A stretch of 64,000 nucleotides of DNA, from assembly GCA_045864775.1 (NCBI GenBank), contig BTVR01000001.1:1178001-1242000 (forward strand). Direction: 5' to 3'. The translations under genes and the position numbers were made by a program. This document shows, in pieces, positions 17,100 through 25,556 of this stretch. Origin of the DNA: Macondimonas sp045864775 (GTDB taxonomy: Bacteria; Pseudomonadota; Gammaproteobacteria; UBA5335). Every line of letters starts with the position of its first letter. Position 1 is the first letter of the stretch. The notes beneath the pieces are model-generated. The model searched no databases. It was not told where the DNA came from and saw nothing but the letters and a program-made list of their open reading frames with translations.

Positions 17100-17960
17100 T
17101 CACTCCACGTTCTGGATCTGCTCGCGCATCTGCTCGATCAGGACCTTGATCTCAACCGCCGCGCGGGTGAGCTCGGCGTCCTGCGATTTGGAACCCAGGG
17201 TGTTGGCCTCGCGGTTGAATTCCTGCAGCAGGAAATCGAGCCGCCGCCCGACGGCTTCGCTGCGCGCGAGCGTGGCGGCCCATTCGGCGAGATGGCTGTC
17301 GAGTCGGTCCAGTTCCTCGGCGACGTCCATGCGCTGGGCCGCGAACAGCAGTTCCTGTTCGAGCCGGCCCGGATCGGCCTCGACCCCGAGCTCGGCGATG
17401 CGCGCCAGCCATTTCTCGCGCACCGCCGCGAGCACCACGGGTAAACGGGTTCGCACCTGCGCGACCCAGCCGCCGAGGGCCTCGGCCCGCTCGCGCAGTC
17501 CGGTCAGCAGGCGTTCGCCTTCGCGCCGCCGAGCCGCATCCAGCATCGTCAGCGCCTCCTGCAACAGACCCAAGGCCTCCTGCCCCAGGCGCTCCATGTC
17601 GAGCGGCGTTTCCTGCACCACGCCCGGCCAGCGCAGCGCCTCCAGCCCGCTGGCCGGCGCGGGGAAGTCCGCGGCCAGTTGCCGGCAGAGCGCGCCGAGA
17701 GAGGCGACCAGCGGGGCGTTGAGCGTCAGGTTCTGGCCCTGGCCGGCCTCGCGCACGAAGCGCAGTTGCGCTTCCAGCTTGCCGCGCCGCACACGCTCGG
17801 CCAGCGTCTCGCGCACGGCCGGCTCGAGCATCCGCCATTCCTCCGGCAGGCGCACCGTCGTCTCGAGATAGCGGTGGTTGACGGTGCGCAGCTCCCAGAT
17901 GAGCCGGCCTTCGGGCAGGGCGCGTTCGGCGCGGGCAAAACCGGTCATGCTGACGAGCAT
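17100..17960 (-). CDS. yicC: YicC family endoribonuclease
   Basis: YicC proteins are Mn-dependent endoribonucleases implicated in small-RNA decay. The 286-residue protein has the conserved start MLVSMTGFARAE, the ELRTVNHRYLE block and the C-terminal signature DFLLQEFNREANTLGSKS with IEQMREQIQNVE. It is divergent from rph, and gmk normally lies close downstream. Here recQ and the ATPase-PIN-ligase operon intervene. Confidence 0.93.
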   Translation of the reverse strand: MLVSMTGFARAERALPEGRLIWELRTVNHRYLETTVRLPEEWRMLEPAVRETLAERVRRGKLEAQLRFVREAGQGQNLTLNAPLVASLGALCRQLAADFPAPASGLEALRWPGVVQETPLDMERLGQEALGLLQEALTMLDAARRREGERLLTGLRERAEALGGWVAQVRTRLPVVLAAVREKWLARIAELGVEADPGRLEQELLFAAQRMDVAEELDRLDSHLAEWAATLARSEAVGRRLDFLLQEFNREANTLGSKSQDAELTRAAVEIKVLIEQMREQIQNVE

Positions 17961-18012
17961 TCATCATTCTCCGCGCGTTGTGGCCCCGATCGGGGCGCGC
18001 GGGCCGGGACGG

Positions 18013-18018
18013 TATACT
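18013..18018 (+). promoter_or_regulatory. Possible -10 element for rph
   Basis: TATACT lies about 55 nt upstream of the rph start in the yicC-rph divergent gap. No good -35 is visible at the right spacing, so this is tentative. Confidence 0.3.
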
Positions 18019-18072
18019 GTCCGGCCACGATGCCCGCTGGGCATGATTTGCAAAACGACCAAGGATACCCGA

Positions 18073-18794
<722 letters not shown>

Positions 18795-18798
<4 letters not shown>

Positions 18799-19397
18799 GC
18801 CACGAGGTCGTGCTGGCGACCGGCAACGCGGGCAAGCTGCGCGAGTTCGACGCCCTACTCGCCCCGCTTGGCTGGACGCTGGTGCGCCAGAGCGAGCGCG
18901 GTGTCATCCCGGCGCCGGAAGACGGCGCGACCTTTCTCGAGAACGCGCTGGCCAAGGCGCGCGCGGCCAGCGCCCAGACCGGCCTGCCGGCGCTGGCCGA
19001 CGACTCGGGCCTCGTGGTCGCGGCGCTCGGCGGCGCGCCGGGCGTGCATTCGGCCCGCTACGCCGGCCCGGACGCGCGCGATGCCGACAATGTCCAGCGC
19101 CTGCTCGCGGCGCTGGAAAAGGTGCCCGAACCGCAACGCACCGCACATTTTTATTGCGTGATCGTCTACCTGCGCCACGCCGCCGATCCCGAACCGCTCA
19201 TCGGCCAGGGCCGCTGGGCAGGCCGCATCCTGACCGCGCCGCAGGGCCGCGCCGGTTTCGGCTACGACCCGGTGTTCTTCGTCCCGGAACAGGGCTGCAG
19301 CGCGGCGGAGCTCGACCCCGCCGTCAAGAATCGCCTGAGCCATCGCGGCCGGGCGCTGGCGGCCCTGCGCGCGCAGCTCGACGCCGACCGTGCCTGA
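18795..19397 (+). CDS. rdgB: XTP/dITP diphosphatase (RdgB/HAM1 family)
   Basis: Removes non-canonical purine nucleotides (XTP, ITP, dITP) from the pool by hydrolysis to the monophosphate. The 200-residue protein starts with VVLATGNAGKLREF, contains ALADDSGLVVAALGGAPGVHSARYAG and GFGYDPVFFVPE, and ends with the SHRGRALAAL motif, all diagnostic. Overlaps rph by 4 nt and hemW by 8 nt, so rph-rdgB-hemW is one operon. Confidence 0.96.
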
Positions 19398-20568
19398 TGC
19401 GCCGACGGGCGGCCGGCTGACCGCTCCGCCCCTCGGCATTTACGTGCACCTGCCCTGGTGCGTGCGCAAATGCCCCTACTGCGACTTCAACTCCCATGCG
19501 CGCAATCCCGCGCTCATCCCCGAGGCGCAATACCTCGAGGCGCTCACCGCCGACCTGCGCCAGGATCTCGCGCTGCTCGGCGCGCCGCGACCGGTGCACA
19601 GCGTCTTCTTCGGCGGCGGCACCCCGAGCCTGTTCACGCCCGAGGCCATCGCGGAGCTGATCGCGATGCTGCGCCGCCACCTGCCCTTCGCGCCGGATGC
19701 CGAAATCACCATGGAAGCCAACCCCGGCACCTTCGAGCAGGCGCGCTTCGCCGGCTATCGCGCGGCCGGCGTGAACCGGCTTTCGGTCGGCATCCAGAGC
19801 TTCAACGACGCGCATCTGCAGATCCTGGGGCGCATCCATTCGGCCGGCGAGGCGATTGCGGCCGTGCAGGCCGCGCGCGAGCTGGGCTTTGCGCATCTAA
19901 ACCTCGACCTCATGTACGGCCTGCCGGGGCAGACGCCCGATGAGGCGCTCGCTGATCTGGCGCAGGCCATCGCGCTCGCGCCGGATCACATCTCGCACTA
20001 CCAGCTCACGCTCGAGCCCAACACGCCCTTCGCGCAGCGCCCGCCCGTGCTGCCCGCCGATGAGGCGATCGGGCGCATGGAGCGCCGCTGCCGCACGCAT
20101 CTGGCGCGCGCGGGTTTCCGGCGCTATGAGGTGTCGGCCTTCGCCCGGCCCGGCGGCGCCTGCCGGCACAACCTGAACTACTGGACCTTCGGCGATTATC
20201 TCGGCATCGGCGCCGGCGCCCACGGCAAGCTGACGGACGCCGCGAGCGGGCAGGTCCTGCGCACGCGCAAGCACAGCCACCCGCAGCGCTATCTCGCCAC
20301 CGCCGCCGGTGCCGAGCGGCTGGCCGAGCAAACCTATGTGCCGCCGCGCGCGCTGACCCTGGAATTTTTGATGAACGCCCTGCGGCTCACCGACGGCTTT
20401 CGCCTCGCGCTCTACGCCCGCCACACCGGCCTGGATCCCGCTGCCCTCCTGGCGGCGCTCGGCCCCGCGCTGACGGGCGGCCTGTTGCGCCGGCAAGGCG
20501 ACACCCTCGTTCCCACCCGCCGCGGTCTCGCGCTCACCAACGAGATCCTGCTGGCCTTCATGGACTGA
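19390..20568 (+). CDS. hemW: Radical SAM heme chaperone HemW
   Basis: HemW is a HemN-like radical-SAM protein that binds heme and delivers it to target enzymes. It was long annotated as coproporphyrinogen III oxidase. The 392-residue protein has the cluster motif CVRKCPYCDF, FFGGGTPSLF, VGIQSFND and a HemN C-terminal domain (LEFLMNALRL). It lacks the extended N-terminus with additional cysteine expected of true HemN. GTG start at 19390 overlaps rdgB by 8 nt. Confidence 0.92.
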   Translation: MPDAPTGGRLTAPPLGIYVHLPWCVRKCPYCDFNSHARNPALIPEAQYLEALTADLRQDLALLGAPRPVHSVFFGGGTPSLFTPEAIAELIAMLRRHLPFAPDAEITMEANPGTFEQARFAGYRAAGVNRLSVGIQSFNDAHLQILGRIHSAGEAIAAVQAARELGFAHLNLDLMYGLPGQTPDEALADLAQAIALAPDHISHYQLTLEPNTPFAQRPPVLPADEAIGRMERRCRTHLARAGFRRYEVSAFARPGGACRHNLNYWTFGDYLGIGAGAHGKLTDAASGQVLRTRKHSHPQRYLATAAGAERLAEQTYVPPRALTLEFLMNALRLTDGFRLALYARHTGLDPAALLAALGPALTGGLLRRQGDTLVPTRRGLALTNEILLAFMD

Positions 20569-20610
20569 AGCCGGGCGCGGATCTCGTTGATCGATCGAAG
20601 CATCCCGGGC

Positions 20611-20641
20611 TTGCCCACATTTTATCCACAGGCTATGCACA
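20611..20641 (+). promoter_or_regulatory. Three DnaA-box-like 9-mers at 11-bp spacing
   Basis: TTGCCCACA (20611), the perfect box TTATCCACA (20622) and CTATGCACA (20633) lie in the same orientation with starts exactly 11 bp apart, close to one helical turn. One is consensus, one has one mismatch to TTATNCACA, and one has two. Confidence 0.5.
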
Positions 20642-20809
20642 GCGCCCCGCAACGGCGAGCTTGACTTTTCCGCCAACCCCGCCTTGCCAATCAAATCAAT
20701 CTTCTAGAGGCAAGTCGTTGATTCCCCTATTTTTCAGGAAAGATGATCATTTTGTGACCATGCCCCTGAAACCCTTTTCCAGACTGGCTTCCCACACCTT
20801 GTTACAGGG

Positions 20810-20845
20810 TTACCCACAACCTTATCCACAGATTCGGTGGACAAC
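20810..20845 (+). promoter_or_regulatory. Second DnaA-box-like group
   Basis: TTACCCACA (20810, one mismatch) and the perfect box TTATCCACA (20822), followed by a weaker inverted match (GGTGGACAA, 20837). CTTCCCACA at 20788 is a further weak match. Confidence 0.45.
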
Positions 20846-21011
20846 CCCGCGAGCGCGGATGCCCCGATTCTACGCACCCGGATGCGCTGGTTTTGTGTGC
20901 AATGCCCGGACAGGACCGGGCACTCAACAAGGGCAGCACCCGACGGGCGCAGCACCCCGGCGGCACGGTGCAGCAGACGGCGCCATGCGATGGCGAACGG
21001 CCGCCCTTCAT

Positions 21012-21050
21012 GCCGTCATCGCGAGGCGCGCAGTGTCATGGCGATCCATC
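21012..21050. repeat. GTCATCGCGA repeat, short copy
   Basis: GTCATCGCGA followed by a short GC-rich centre and TGGCGATCCAT, so the ends (ATCGC/GCGAT) are inverted. Same family as the copies near 21.9, 22.8, 24.5-24.8, 41.6, 42.5, 43.1, 46.4 and 47.1-47.3 kb. Confidence 0.7.
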
Positions 21051-21079
21051 CGGTGCAGCCGGACCCCGGCACGGCGACT

Positions 21080-21108
21080 TTGCGCGGTTTATGTGCAGCA
21101 CTCATAAT
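21080..21108 (+). promoter_or_regulatory. Promoter of TA copy 1
   Basis: -35 TTGCGC (21080-21085), a 17-nt spacer and -10 CATAAT (21103-21108), about 30 nt upstream of the antitoxin start. The stretch after it (ACCCACGAGGGGCAACCTC) could be an operator. Confidence 0.45.
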
Positions 21109-21138
21109 GTGCGAGCGACCCACGAGGGGCAACCTCTC

Positions 21139-21369
21139 ATGACAAGCAATATCACGCTTCGATTGGATGAAAAGACCTTGCGCAGAATCAAGCATCTGGC
21201 CGTTGATCGGCACGTTTCCGTCTCGGCCTGGGTCAGCGAGCTGGTCACGCGCGCCGTGGACGAGCTGGACGGTTTCGAGCCGGCACGCCGCCGCGCGCTC
21301 GAGGCCATGCGCCAGCCGGCACCGGTGCGTGAAGGTCCGCTCACACGCGAGCAGGCGCATGAGCGTTGA
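21139..21369 (+). CDS. Ribbon-helix-helix antitoxin, copy 1
   Basis: A 76-residue CopG-type antitoxin: MTSNITLRLDEKTLRRIKHL is the DNA-binding strand and first helix, followed by RHVSVSAWVSELVTRAV. The C-terminal tail is the likely toxin-binding part. RHH antitoxins repress their own promoter and neutralise the toxin. It overlaps the PIN toxin gene by 11 nt, so the two are translationally coupled. Identical to the copy at 24914. Confidence 0.88.
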   Translation: MTSNITLRLDEKTLRRIKHLAVDRHVSVSAWVSELVTRAVDELDGFEPARRRALEAMRQPAPVREGPLTREQAHER

Positions 21370-21781
21370 GGTGTTCGTCGATACCAACGTGCTGTATTAC
21401 GCCAACACCGATTCGCCGGATCCGCGCCACGCGCTGGCGCGGATCCGCATCGAGCCGCTCTGGAGCGAGCCCGGCAAGGCCGCCGTCAGCGTGCAGGTCC
21501 TGCAGGAACTCCACGTGAACCTGATCCGCAAGGCCGGACTGACGCCGGCCGACTCGGCCCAGCGCGTGAGCCACTATCTGGCATGGAAAGTGATCGACAA
21601 CGACCGCCTTCTTCTCGCCGCATCCTTTGATGTCCAGACGCGCTGGCAACTGAGCTATTGGGACAGCCTGATCGTGGCTGCCGCTCAGCGCGCGGGCGCG
21701 GCGCAGCTGTGGACCGAAGACCTCGGCGAAGGCCAGCACTACGGAGAGGTGCGAGCGCTCAACCCGCTGCGGGTGTCTTGA
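21359..21781 (+). CDS. PIN domain toxin, copy 1
   Basis: A 140-residue VapC-like ribonuclease toxin. It begins VEVFVDTNVLYYAN (first catalytic Asp), has the conserved Glu in VQVLQELHVN, and the later acids in LSYWDSLIVAAA and LWTEDLGEG. Partner of the upstream RHH antitoxin. Identical to copy 2 except in the last codons (GEVRAL here, GNVQAF in copy 2), where the duplication ends. RNA target unknown. Confidence 0.88.
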   Translation: MSVEVFVDTNVLYYANTDSPDPRHALARIRIEPLWSEPGKAAVSVQVLQELHVNLIRKAGLTPADSAQRVSHYLAWKVIDNDRLLLAASFDVQTRWQLSYWDSLIVAAAQRAGAAQLWTEDLGEGQHYGEVRALNPLRVS

Positions 21782-22151
21782 CCATTCAGGCCCGGTACGA
21801 CCTTGCCACCGCGATTCCGGGCCGACGCCATGCCCGCACGTCGCCCGAGGCCAATCGCCGTCATCGACCCGTGGCACCGGTCCGGCCGCGCGAGGTCCGC
21901 TGCCCCGTCTTCGCGACAAGAGCACCGGGAGCGCCTTGGAGGCACGCCGTGCGCCCGAAGGGGCGGGCGCGCCGCGATCGCGCGGCGCGGTGGCGATCCA
22001 TCCACTGCCGACCACAACCCAACGGGCGTGCCGCGGCGTGGATCGCCACGGTCCGCAAGGATGTGACCCGTTGGGCAGGGATCTCTGCGATGGCAGCGCG
22101 TCCACTCAGACCCGCTACAATGTCCGCATCCCCCGCTTGAGGGCTGCTGCC
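21782..22151. other. 370-bp intergenic region holding a GTCATCGCGA repeat
   Basis: No gene. A long copy of the dispersed repeat occupies about 21905-22004: TTCGCGACA, then the inner GGGAGCGCCTTGGA block and CGTGCGCCCGAAGGGGCG, ending GTGGCGATCCAT. Confidence 0.6.
21905..22004. repeat. GTCATCGCGA repeat, long copy
   Basis: About 100 bp with the long-form centre GTGCGCCCGAAGGGGCG also seen at 22.85, 24.6 and 47.25 kb, and the terminal GTGGCGATCCA. Confidence 0.7.
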
Positions 22152-22466
22152 ATGCATCCGCTGATCGAACGCCATCGCCAGGAGATCGCCGCGTTGTGCC
22201 GTCTTTACGGCGTGCGCCGTCTTGATGTCTTCGGCTCCGTCCTGCGTGAAGATTTCGATGCCACGTCCAGCGACGTCGACCTCGTCGTCGACTTCAAGCC
22301 TGCGGCGACCGGACAGCAGCTGAATCAATACTTCGGCCTCAAGGAAGCGCTAGAACACCTCTTTGCCCGGCCCGTGGATCTGCTCGAACTCGAGGCGATG
22401 GAAAGCACGCGGCTCAAGCGCCTGATCGAGCGAACCAAGGTTTCCGTCTATGCAACGCCGTCCTGA
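22152..22466 (+). CDS. MNT-type nucleotidyltransferase antitoxin (MntA-like), copy A
   Basis: A 104-residue minimal nucleotidyltransferase with DVFGSVLREDF followed by SDVDLVVDF, the G-S...D-x-D metal-binding core. In MntA/HepT TA pairs this protein is the antitoxin and inactivates the HEPN toxin by adenylylating a tyrosine near its active site. It overlaps the HEPN gene by 17 nt. Start ATG 22152. Confidence 0.87.
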   Translation: MHPLIERHRQEIAALCRLYGVRRLDVFGSVLREDFDATSSDVDLVVDFKPAATGQQLNQYFGLKEALEHLFARPVDLLELEAMESTRLKRLIERTKVSVYATPS

Positions 22467-22803
22467 CGTTTACATCGAGCTGGCGCTGATCGCGCTGCGC
22501 AAGCTGCCGCGCTTCCTTCAGAATCGATCGATGGTCGCCTATCTCGCGGACGATTACTGCCAGTCCGCTGTGGAGCGGCAACTCGAGATTGCCGGCGATG
22601 CGCTGGGTCAGCTTCGGAAGTTGGATCCCGCCCTGTTCGACCGGATACCGGACGGCGCATTGATCGTGGCGTTTCGAAACGTGCTGGCCCACGGTTACGC
22701 ACACCTTGACCATCAAAGGGTTTTCGAGGCCGCGAAGATCCGGGCGCCCGCTTTGCTCCATACGCTGGAGGCGATGCTGGCCGAATTTCCGGAGGAACCT
22801 TGA
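22450..22803 (+). CDS. HEPN domain RNase toxin (HepT-like), copy A
   Basis: A 117-residue HEPN protein with the catalytic Rx4-6H motif and tyrosine in FRNVLAHGYAHLD. HepT toxins cleave RNA and are controlled by the cognate MNT antitoxin through tyrosine modification. Mostly helical, with VERQLEIAGDALGQL upstream as in DUF86 proteins. Forms a complete MNT/HEPN pair with the preceding gene. Confidence 0.88.
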   Translation: MQRRPDVYIELALIALRKLPRFLQNRSMVAYLADDYCQSAVERQLEIAGDALGQLRKLDPALFDRIPDGALIVAFRNVLAHGYAHLDHQRVFEAAKIRAPALLHTLEAMLAEFPEEP

Positions 22804-22821
22804 CTCGCCAGCGCCTTTCCC

Positions 22822-22918
22822 ATCATGCGACGAGAGCGCGGGGAGCGCTTTGGACGCACGCCGTGCGCCCGAAGGGGCGGGCGCACCTCAACCGCGCAGC
22901 GCCGTGGCGATCCATGCG
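22822..22918. repeat. GTCATCGCGA repeat, long copy
   Basis: Begins at CATGCGACGAGAGCGC, includes GCGCTTTGGACGCACG and GTGCGCCCGAAGGGGCG, and ends GCGCCGTGGCGATCCAT, between two MNT/HEPN modules. The rest of the 22804-23080 gap shows nothing. Confidence 0.7.
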
Positions 22919-23080
22919 GCCTTAAACCGCAGAACCGTCCCGCCATCCACTCCCGCTACAACTCAACACCATGCTTCGCCGGACTGAAAGCCCTTGCCAG
23001 GAATGAATCACCCCGGCTGCCCGTATCGGCGCACCAAACCGGGTACTCTTGGCATCCTGAGGTCTCACAGGGAGCACTGC

Positions 23081-23374
23081 ATGCGCCTGACGCCTAAGCA
23101 AATTGCCGTCATCCGCCGAACCACCGCCGAAATCTTCGGCGCACAGGCGCGCGTGTGGCTGTTCGGTTCGCGGGTAAACGACCAGGCCATCGGCGGCGAC
23201 ATCGACCTGTTCGTCGAAACGGACACACGGCCGGCGCTGCGTCAGACGCTGAGCGCGCAGGCCAGGCTCGAACAGTTGCTCGGCGAGCCGGTCGACCTGA
23301 TCACGGGCACGCCGCACCCGTCCCAGCGGCCGATAGAGCGCATCGCGCGACTGACCGGGGTGCCGCTGACGTGA
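23081..23374 (+). CDS. MNT-type nucleotidyltransferase antitoxin, copy B
   Basis: A 97-residue nucleotidyltransferase with VWLFGSRVNDQA then GGDIDLFVETD (G-S...D-x-D). It starts at ATG 23081, preceded by AGGGAG. It is not close in sequence to copy A and ends with its TGA inside the GTGA start of the next gene. Probable antitoxin of a second MNT/HEPN pair. Confidence 0.85.
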   Translation: MRLTPKQIAVIRRTTAEIFGAQARVWLFGSRVNDQAIGGDIDLFVETDTRPALRQTLSAQARLEQLLGEPVDLITGTPHPSQRPIERIARLTGVPLT

Positions 23375-23847
23375 GCGCCTTGTTCGCCGAACAGCAGGCT
23401 CTGCTGGCGCATCAGTTGAGCATCCTGGCACGACTGGAGCAGGGGATCGCCTACTCGCTGCAGCGCCTGCCTGCGACGCTCGGGCTGCAAGACCTGCAGC
23501 AACCCGCGATCGCCGAACGCATCGCCGCACTCAACGATCGCTTCACCAAACTGCAGGATCAGCTCGCCGGCGCCTTGCGCCATGCCCATGCGATGCTGGG
23601 CGAGCGTTACCGGAGTTTCTCGGATGTCGTGGTCTGGGCCGTCCGCGTGAACATTCTCCCCGACACCCCCACATGGCTGGAACTGCGCGCGCTTCGCAAC
23701 CGCCTGACCCATGACTACGACCTCGAAGCGGAAAGCGCGCTGGAATTGATTGCGCTGATACGAAGCTGCGCGGATGTCTTGTCCGGGATCATCCGGCGGT
23801 TCGAGGCATCCTGCCGGGAATCCGGACTGCTGTCGGCCAGCACCTGA
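23371..23847 (+). CDS. HEPN-like toxin, copy B
   Basis: A 158-residue, largely helical protein starting at GTG 23371 (GTGA overlap with the antitoxin). LRALRNRLTHDYDLE carries the Rx4H plus Y arrangement of HEPN nucleases. It is longer than HepT copy A and resembles the nucleotidyltransferase-partner HEPN proteins. Toxin role is inferred from the pairing. Confidence 0.78.
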   Translation: MSALFAEQQALLAHQLSILARLEQGIAYSLQRLPATLGLQDLQQPAIAERIAALNDRFTKLQDQLAGALRHAHAMLGERYRSFSDVVVWAVRVNILPDTPTWLELRALRNRLTHDYDLEAESALELIALIRSCADVLSGIIRRFEASCRESGLLSAST

Positions 23848-23959
23848 CGGCAGGGCGCGCAGCATCCTGTACGCACCGCAATCTCTGGCCATCCGGTTCT
23901 TCTCAACAGCCTCCCCATCACCAAAGCAGATCGACTCCGCCTCTCGGTCATCGCGCGGC

Positions 23960-24071
23960 GCACCGCGCCGCAGCGATCGAGGCAGCCGTGCGCATGAAAG
24001 CCTTCATGCGCGGCCACGAAGCCATCGCAACGCAGGACATCAAGGCCCTGATCGAGGAAGGCCGCGACTGA
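23960..24071 (+). pseudogene. VapB-like antitoxin remnant
   Basis: An in-frame tail, AAVRMKAFMRGHEAIATQD then IKALIEEGRD and TGA at 24069-24071, matches the C-terminal part of a small antitoxin and runs straight into the vapC start at 24071. The N-terminal half is absent. In its place is a partial GTCATCGCG repeat (about 23947-23965). Confidence 0.55.
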
Positions 24072-24492
24072 TGCGATTCGTGCTCGACAACTCCGTCGTC
24101 ATGCGCTGGCTGTTCGGCGACGGCAGCGCGAGTGACCTCGCCTACGCCTCGCATGTCCTGGACACGCGGGGCCGACCGGAGGCCGGTGCCGTTGCACCGG
24201 CAATCTGGCCATTGGAGGTCGCCAATGTCGTCGCACGTGCCGAAGCCCGGGGCTCATGACCGAGGCCCGCAGCGCTGCATTCCTGCACCTGTTACAGGAT
24301 CTGGCGAACGAAGTGGACAGGGGCGCCGCGCAGCACGCGCGGGAGAGCACACTCCAGCTCGCCCGGCGCTTTGGGCTTTCGGCCTACGATGCCGCCTATC
24401 TCCACCTGGCGCTGCGCGAGGGATTGCCGCTGGCGACCCTGGACGCCGGCCTGCTCAACGCTGCGGCGGCGACCGGTGTCGCGCGCGTCTGA
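24071..24492 (+). pseudogene. Frameshifted VapC PIN toxin
   Basis: The first half (24071-24259) reads MRFVLDNSVVMRWLFGDG to EVANVVARAEARGS-stop. The second half continues one frame over from about 24256 (TEARSAAFLHLLQD to YDAAYLHLALREG and ATLDAGL). Together they make one normal-length PIN toxin. The break at GGGCTCATGA fits loss of one base (expected GGCCTC). With its antitoxin also truncated, the module is probably dead. Confidence 0.75.
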
Positions 24493-24813
24493 GCATTCCG
24501 CCCGCCCATCACATCCGGGGATCACCTCGCCGCGGCGGCGCTCCCGTGCCGTCATCGCGACAAAGGCGCTGGGAGCGCTTTTGGACGCACAGGGCGCCCG
24601 AAGGGGCGTAACAGGGAGGGCGCGCCTCAGACGCGCAGCGCCGTGGCGATCCAGCCGGCACCGGCTCCTGCGCAACGGCGCCCCGAGCCATGCGCACGCG
24701 CCCCAGGCGAAAGGCATGGATTGCCACACCCCTGCGGGGCTCGCAACGACGAGAAAGCCTCGACAAGTCCCGACGCCCCATCTCCGTCATCGCGAGGGCT
24801 GCGCGGCACCCGG
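24493..24813. other. Repeat-filled gap between vapC remnant and TA copy 2
   Basis: No gene in about 420 bp. The stretch is almost entirely tandem copies of the GTCATCGCGA repeat in long (24549-24654), hairpin (24712-24762) and short (24785-24826) forms. Confidence 0.65.
24549..24654. repeat. GTCATCGCGA repeat, long copy
   Basis: CCGTCATCGCGACAAAGGCG, the GGGAGCGCTTTTGGACGCAC block, GGGCGCCCGAAGGGGCG and GCGCCGTGGCGATCCA. The clearest long-form copy, with 47197-47285. Confidence 0.75.
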
Positions 24814-24826
24814 TGGCGATCCATCC
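24712..24826. repeat. GTCATCGCGA repeat, hairpin and short copies
   Basis: 24712-24762 is the hairpin form: GGCATGGATTGCC, CCCTGCGGGG, then CTCGCAACGACG, with ATTGC/GCAA arms. It recurs at 41.6, 42.5, 46.4 and 47.07 kb. 24785-24826 is the short form, like 21012-21050. Confidence 0.7.
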
Positions 24827-24854
24827 CGTGCAGCCGGACCCCGGCACGGCGACT

Positions 24855-24883
24855 TTGCGCGGTTTATGTGCAGCACTCATAAT
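24855..24883 (+). promoter_or_regulatory. Promoter of TA copy 2
   Basis: Same -35 TTGCGC, 17-nt spacer and -10 CATAAT as copy 1. Confidence 0.45.
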
Positions 24884-24913
24884 GTGCGAGCGACCCACGA
24901 GGGGCAACCTCTC

Positions 24914-25144
24914 ATGACAAGCAATATCACGCTTCGATTGGATGAAAAGACCTTGCGCAGAATCAAGCATCTGGCCGTTGATCGGCACGTTTCCGTCTCG
25001 GCCTGGGTCAGCGAGCTGGTCACGCGCGCCGTGGACGAGCTGGACGGTTTCGAGCCGGCACGCCGCCGCGCGCTCGAGGCCATGCGCCAGCCGGCACCGG
25101 TGCGTGAAGGTCCGCTCACACGCGAGCAGGCGCATGAGCGTTGA
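24914..25144 (+). CDS. Ribbon-helix-helix antitoxin, copy 2
   Basis: 76 residues, the same protein as the antitoxin at 21139, with the same upstream region. A CopG-type N-terminus (NITLRLDEKTLRRIKHL) binds DNA as a dimer. Because both copies share promoter and operator, each antitoxin should repress both and neutralise both toxins. Confidence 0.88.
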   Translation: MTSNITLRLDEKTLRRIKHLAVDRHVSVSAWVSELVTRAVDELDGFEPARRRALEAMRQPAPVREGPLTREQAHER

Positions 25145-25556
25145 GGTGTTCGTCGATACCAACGTGCTGTATTACGCCAACACCGATTCGCCGGATCCGC
25201 GCCACGCGCTGGCGCGGATCCGCATCGAGCCGCTCTGGAGCGAGCCCGGCAAGGCCGCCGTCAGCGTGCAGGTCCTGCAGGAACTCCACGTGAACCTGAT
25301 CCGCAAGGCCGGACTGACGCCGGCCGACTCGGCCCAGCGCGTGAGCCACTATCTGGCATGGAAAGTGATCGACAACGACCGCCTTCTTCTCGCCGCATCC
25401 TTTGATGTCCAGACGCGCTGGCAACTGAGCTATTGGGACAGCCTGATCGTGGCTGCCGCTCAGCGCGCGGGCGCGGCGCAGCTGTGGACCGAAGACCTCG
25501 GCGAAGGCCAGCACTACGGCAACGTGCAGGCATTCAACCCGCTGCGGGTGTCGTGA
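25134..25556 (+). CDS. PIN domain toxin, copy 2
   Basis: 140-residue VapC-like toxin, identical to the one at 21359 except near the C-terminus (GNVQAFNPLRVS instead of GEVRALNPLRVS). Catalytic acids are in FVDTNVL, VLQELH, YWDSL and TEDLG. The 11-nt overlap with its antitoxin gene is kept. Confidence 0.88.
   Translation: MSVEVFVDTNVLYYANTDSPDPRHALARIRIEPLWSEPGKAAVSVQVLQELHVNLIRKAGLTPADSAQRVSHYLAWKVIDNDRLLLAASFDVQTRWQLSYWDSLIVAAAQRAGAAQLWTEDLGEGQHYGNVQAFNPLRVS

Larger units (their letters stand above)
20569..21079. other. Gene-free region with DnaA-box-like clusters
   Basis: About 510 bp after hemW without a credible gene. It holds two groups of DnaA-box-like 9-mers (20611-20641 and 20810-20845) flanking a locally AT-richer stretch around 20690-20760 with a GATC. 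Further GATC sites occur at 20590-20596. The right end (21012-21050) is a copy of the GTCATCGCGA repeat. Confidence 0.55.
21040..21744 (+). repeat. 705-bp direct repeat, copy 1 (carries an RHH/PIN TA module)
   Basis: Near-identical to 24815-25519 at a constant offset of 3775 bp. I found one mismatch near the left edge (21052) and an abrupt end within the last codons of the toxin gene. It includes promoter, antitoxin and nearly all of the toxin. Confidence 0.9.
24815..25519 (+). repeat. 705-bp direct repeat, copy 2 (carries an RHH/PIN TA module)
   Basis: Second copy of 21040-21744 in the same orientation, offset 3775 bp. Recombination between the copies would delete the intervening MNT/HEPN and VapBC modules as a 3775-bp circle. 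Confidence 0.9.

Noticed and set aside
20569..20860. Chromosomal replication origin
   Set aside because: Box clusters exist, but no dnaA, dnaN, gyrB or mnmG neighbourhood is present and hemW/TA flanks are not typical. Kept as a finding, not called as oriC.
24493..24813. Possible CRISPR array because of tandem short repeats
   Set aside because: The units differ in length and sequence, there are no regular spacers, and no cas genes are present. They are variants of a dispersed REP-like repeat.
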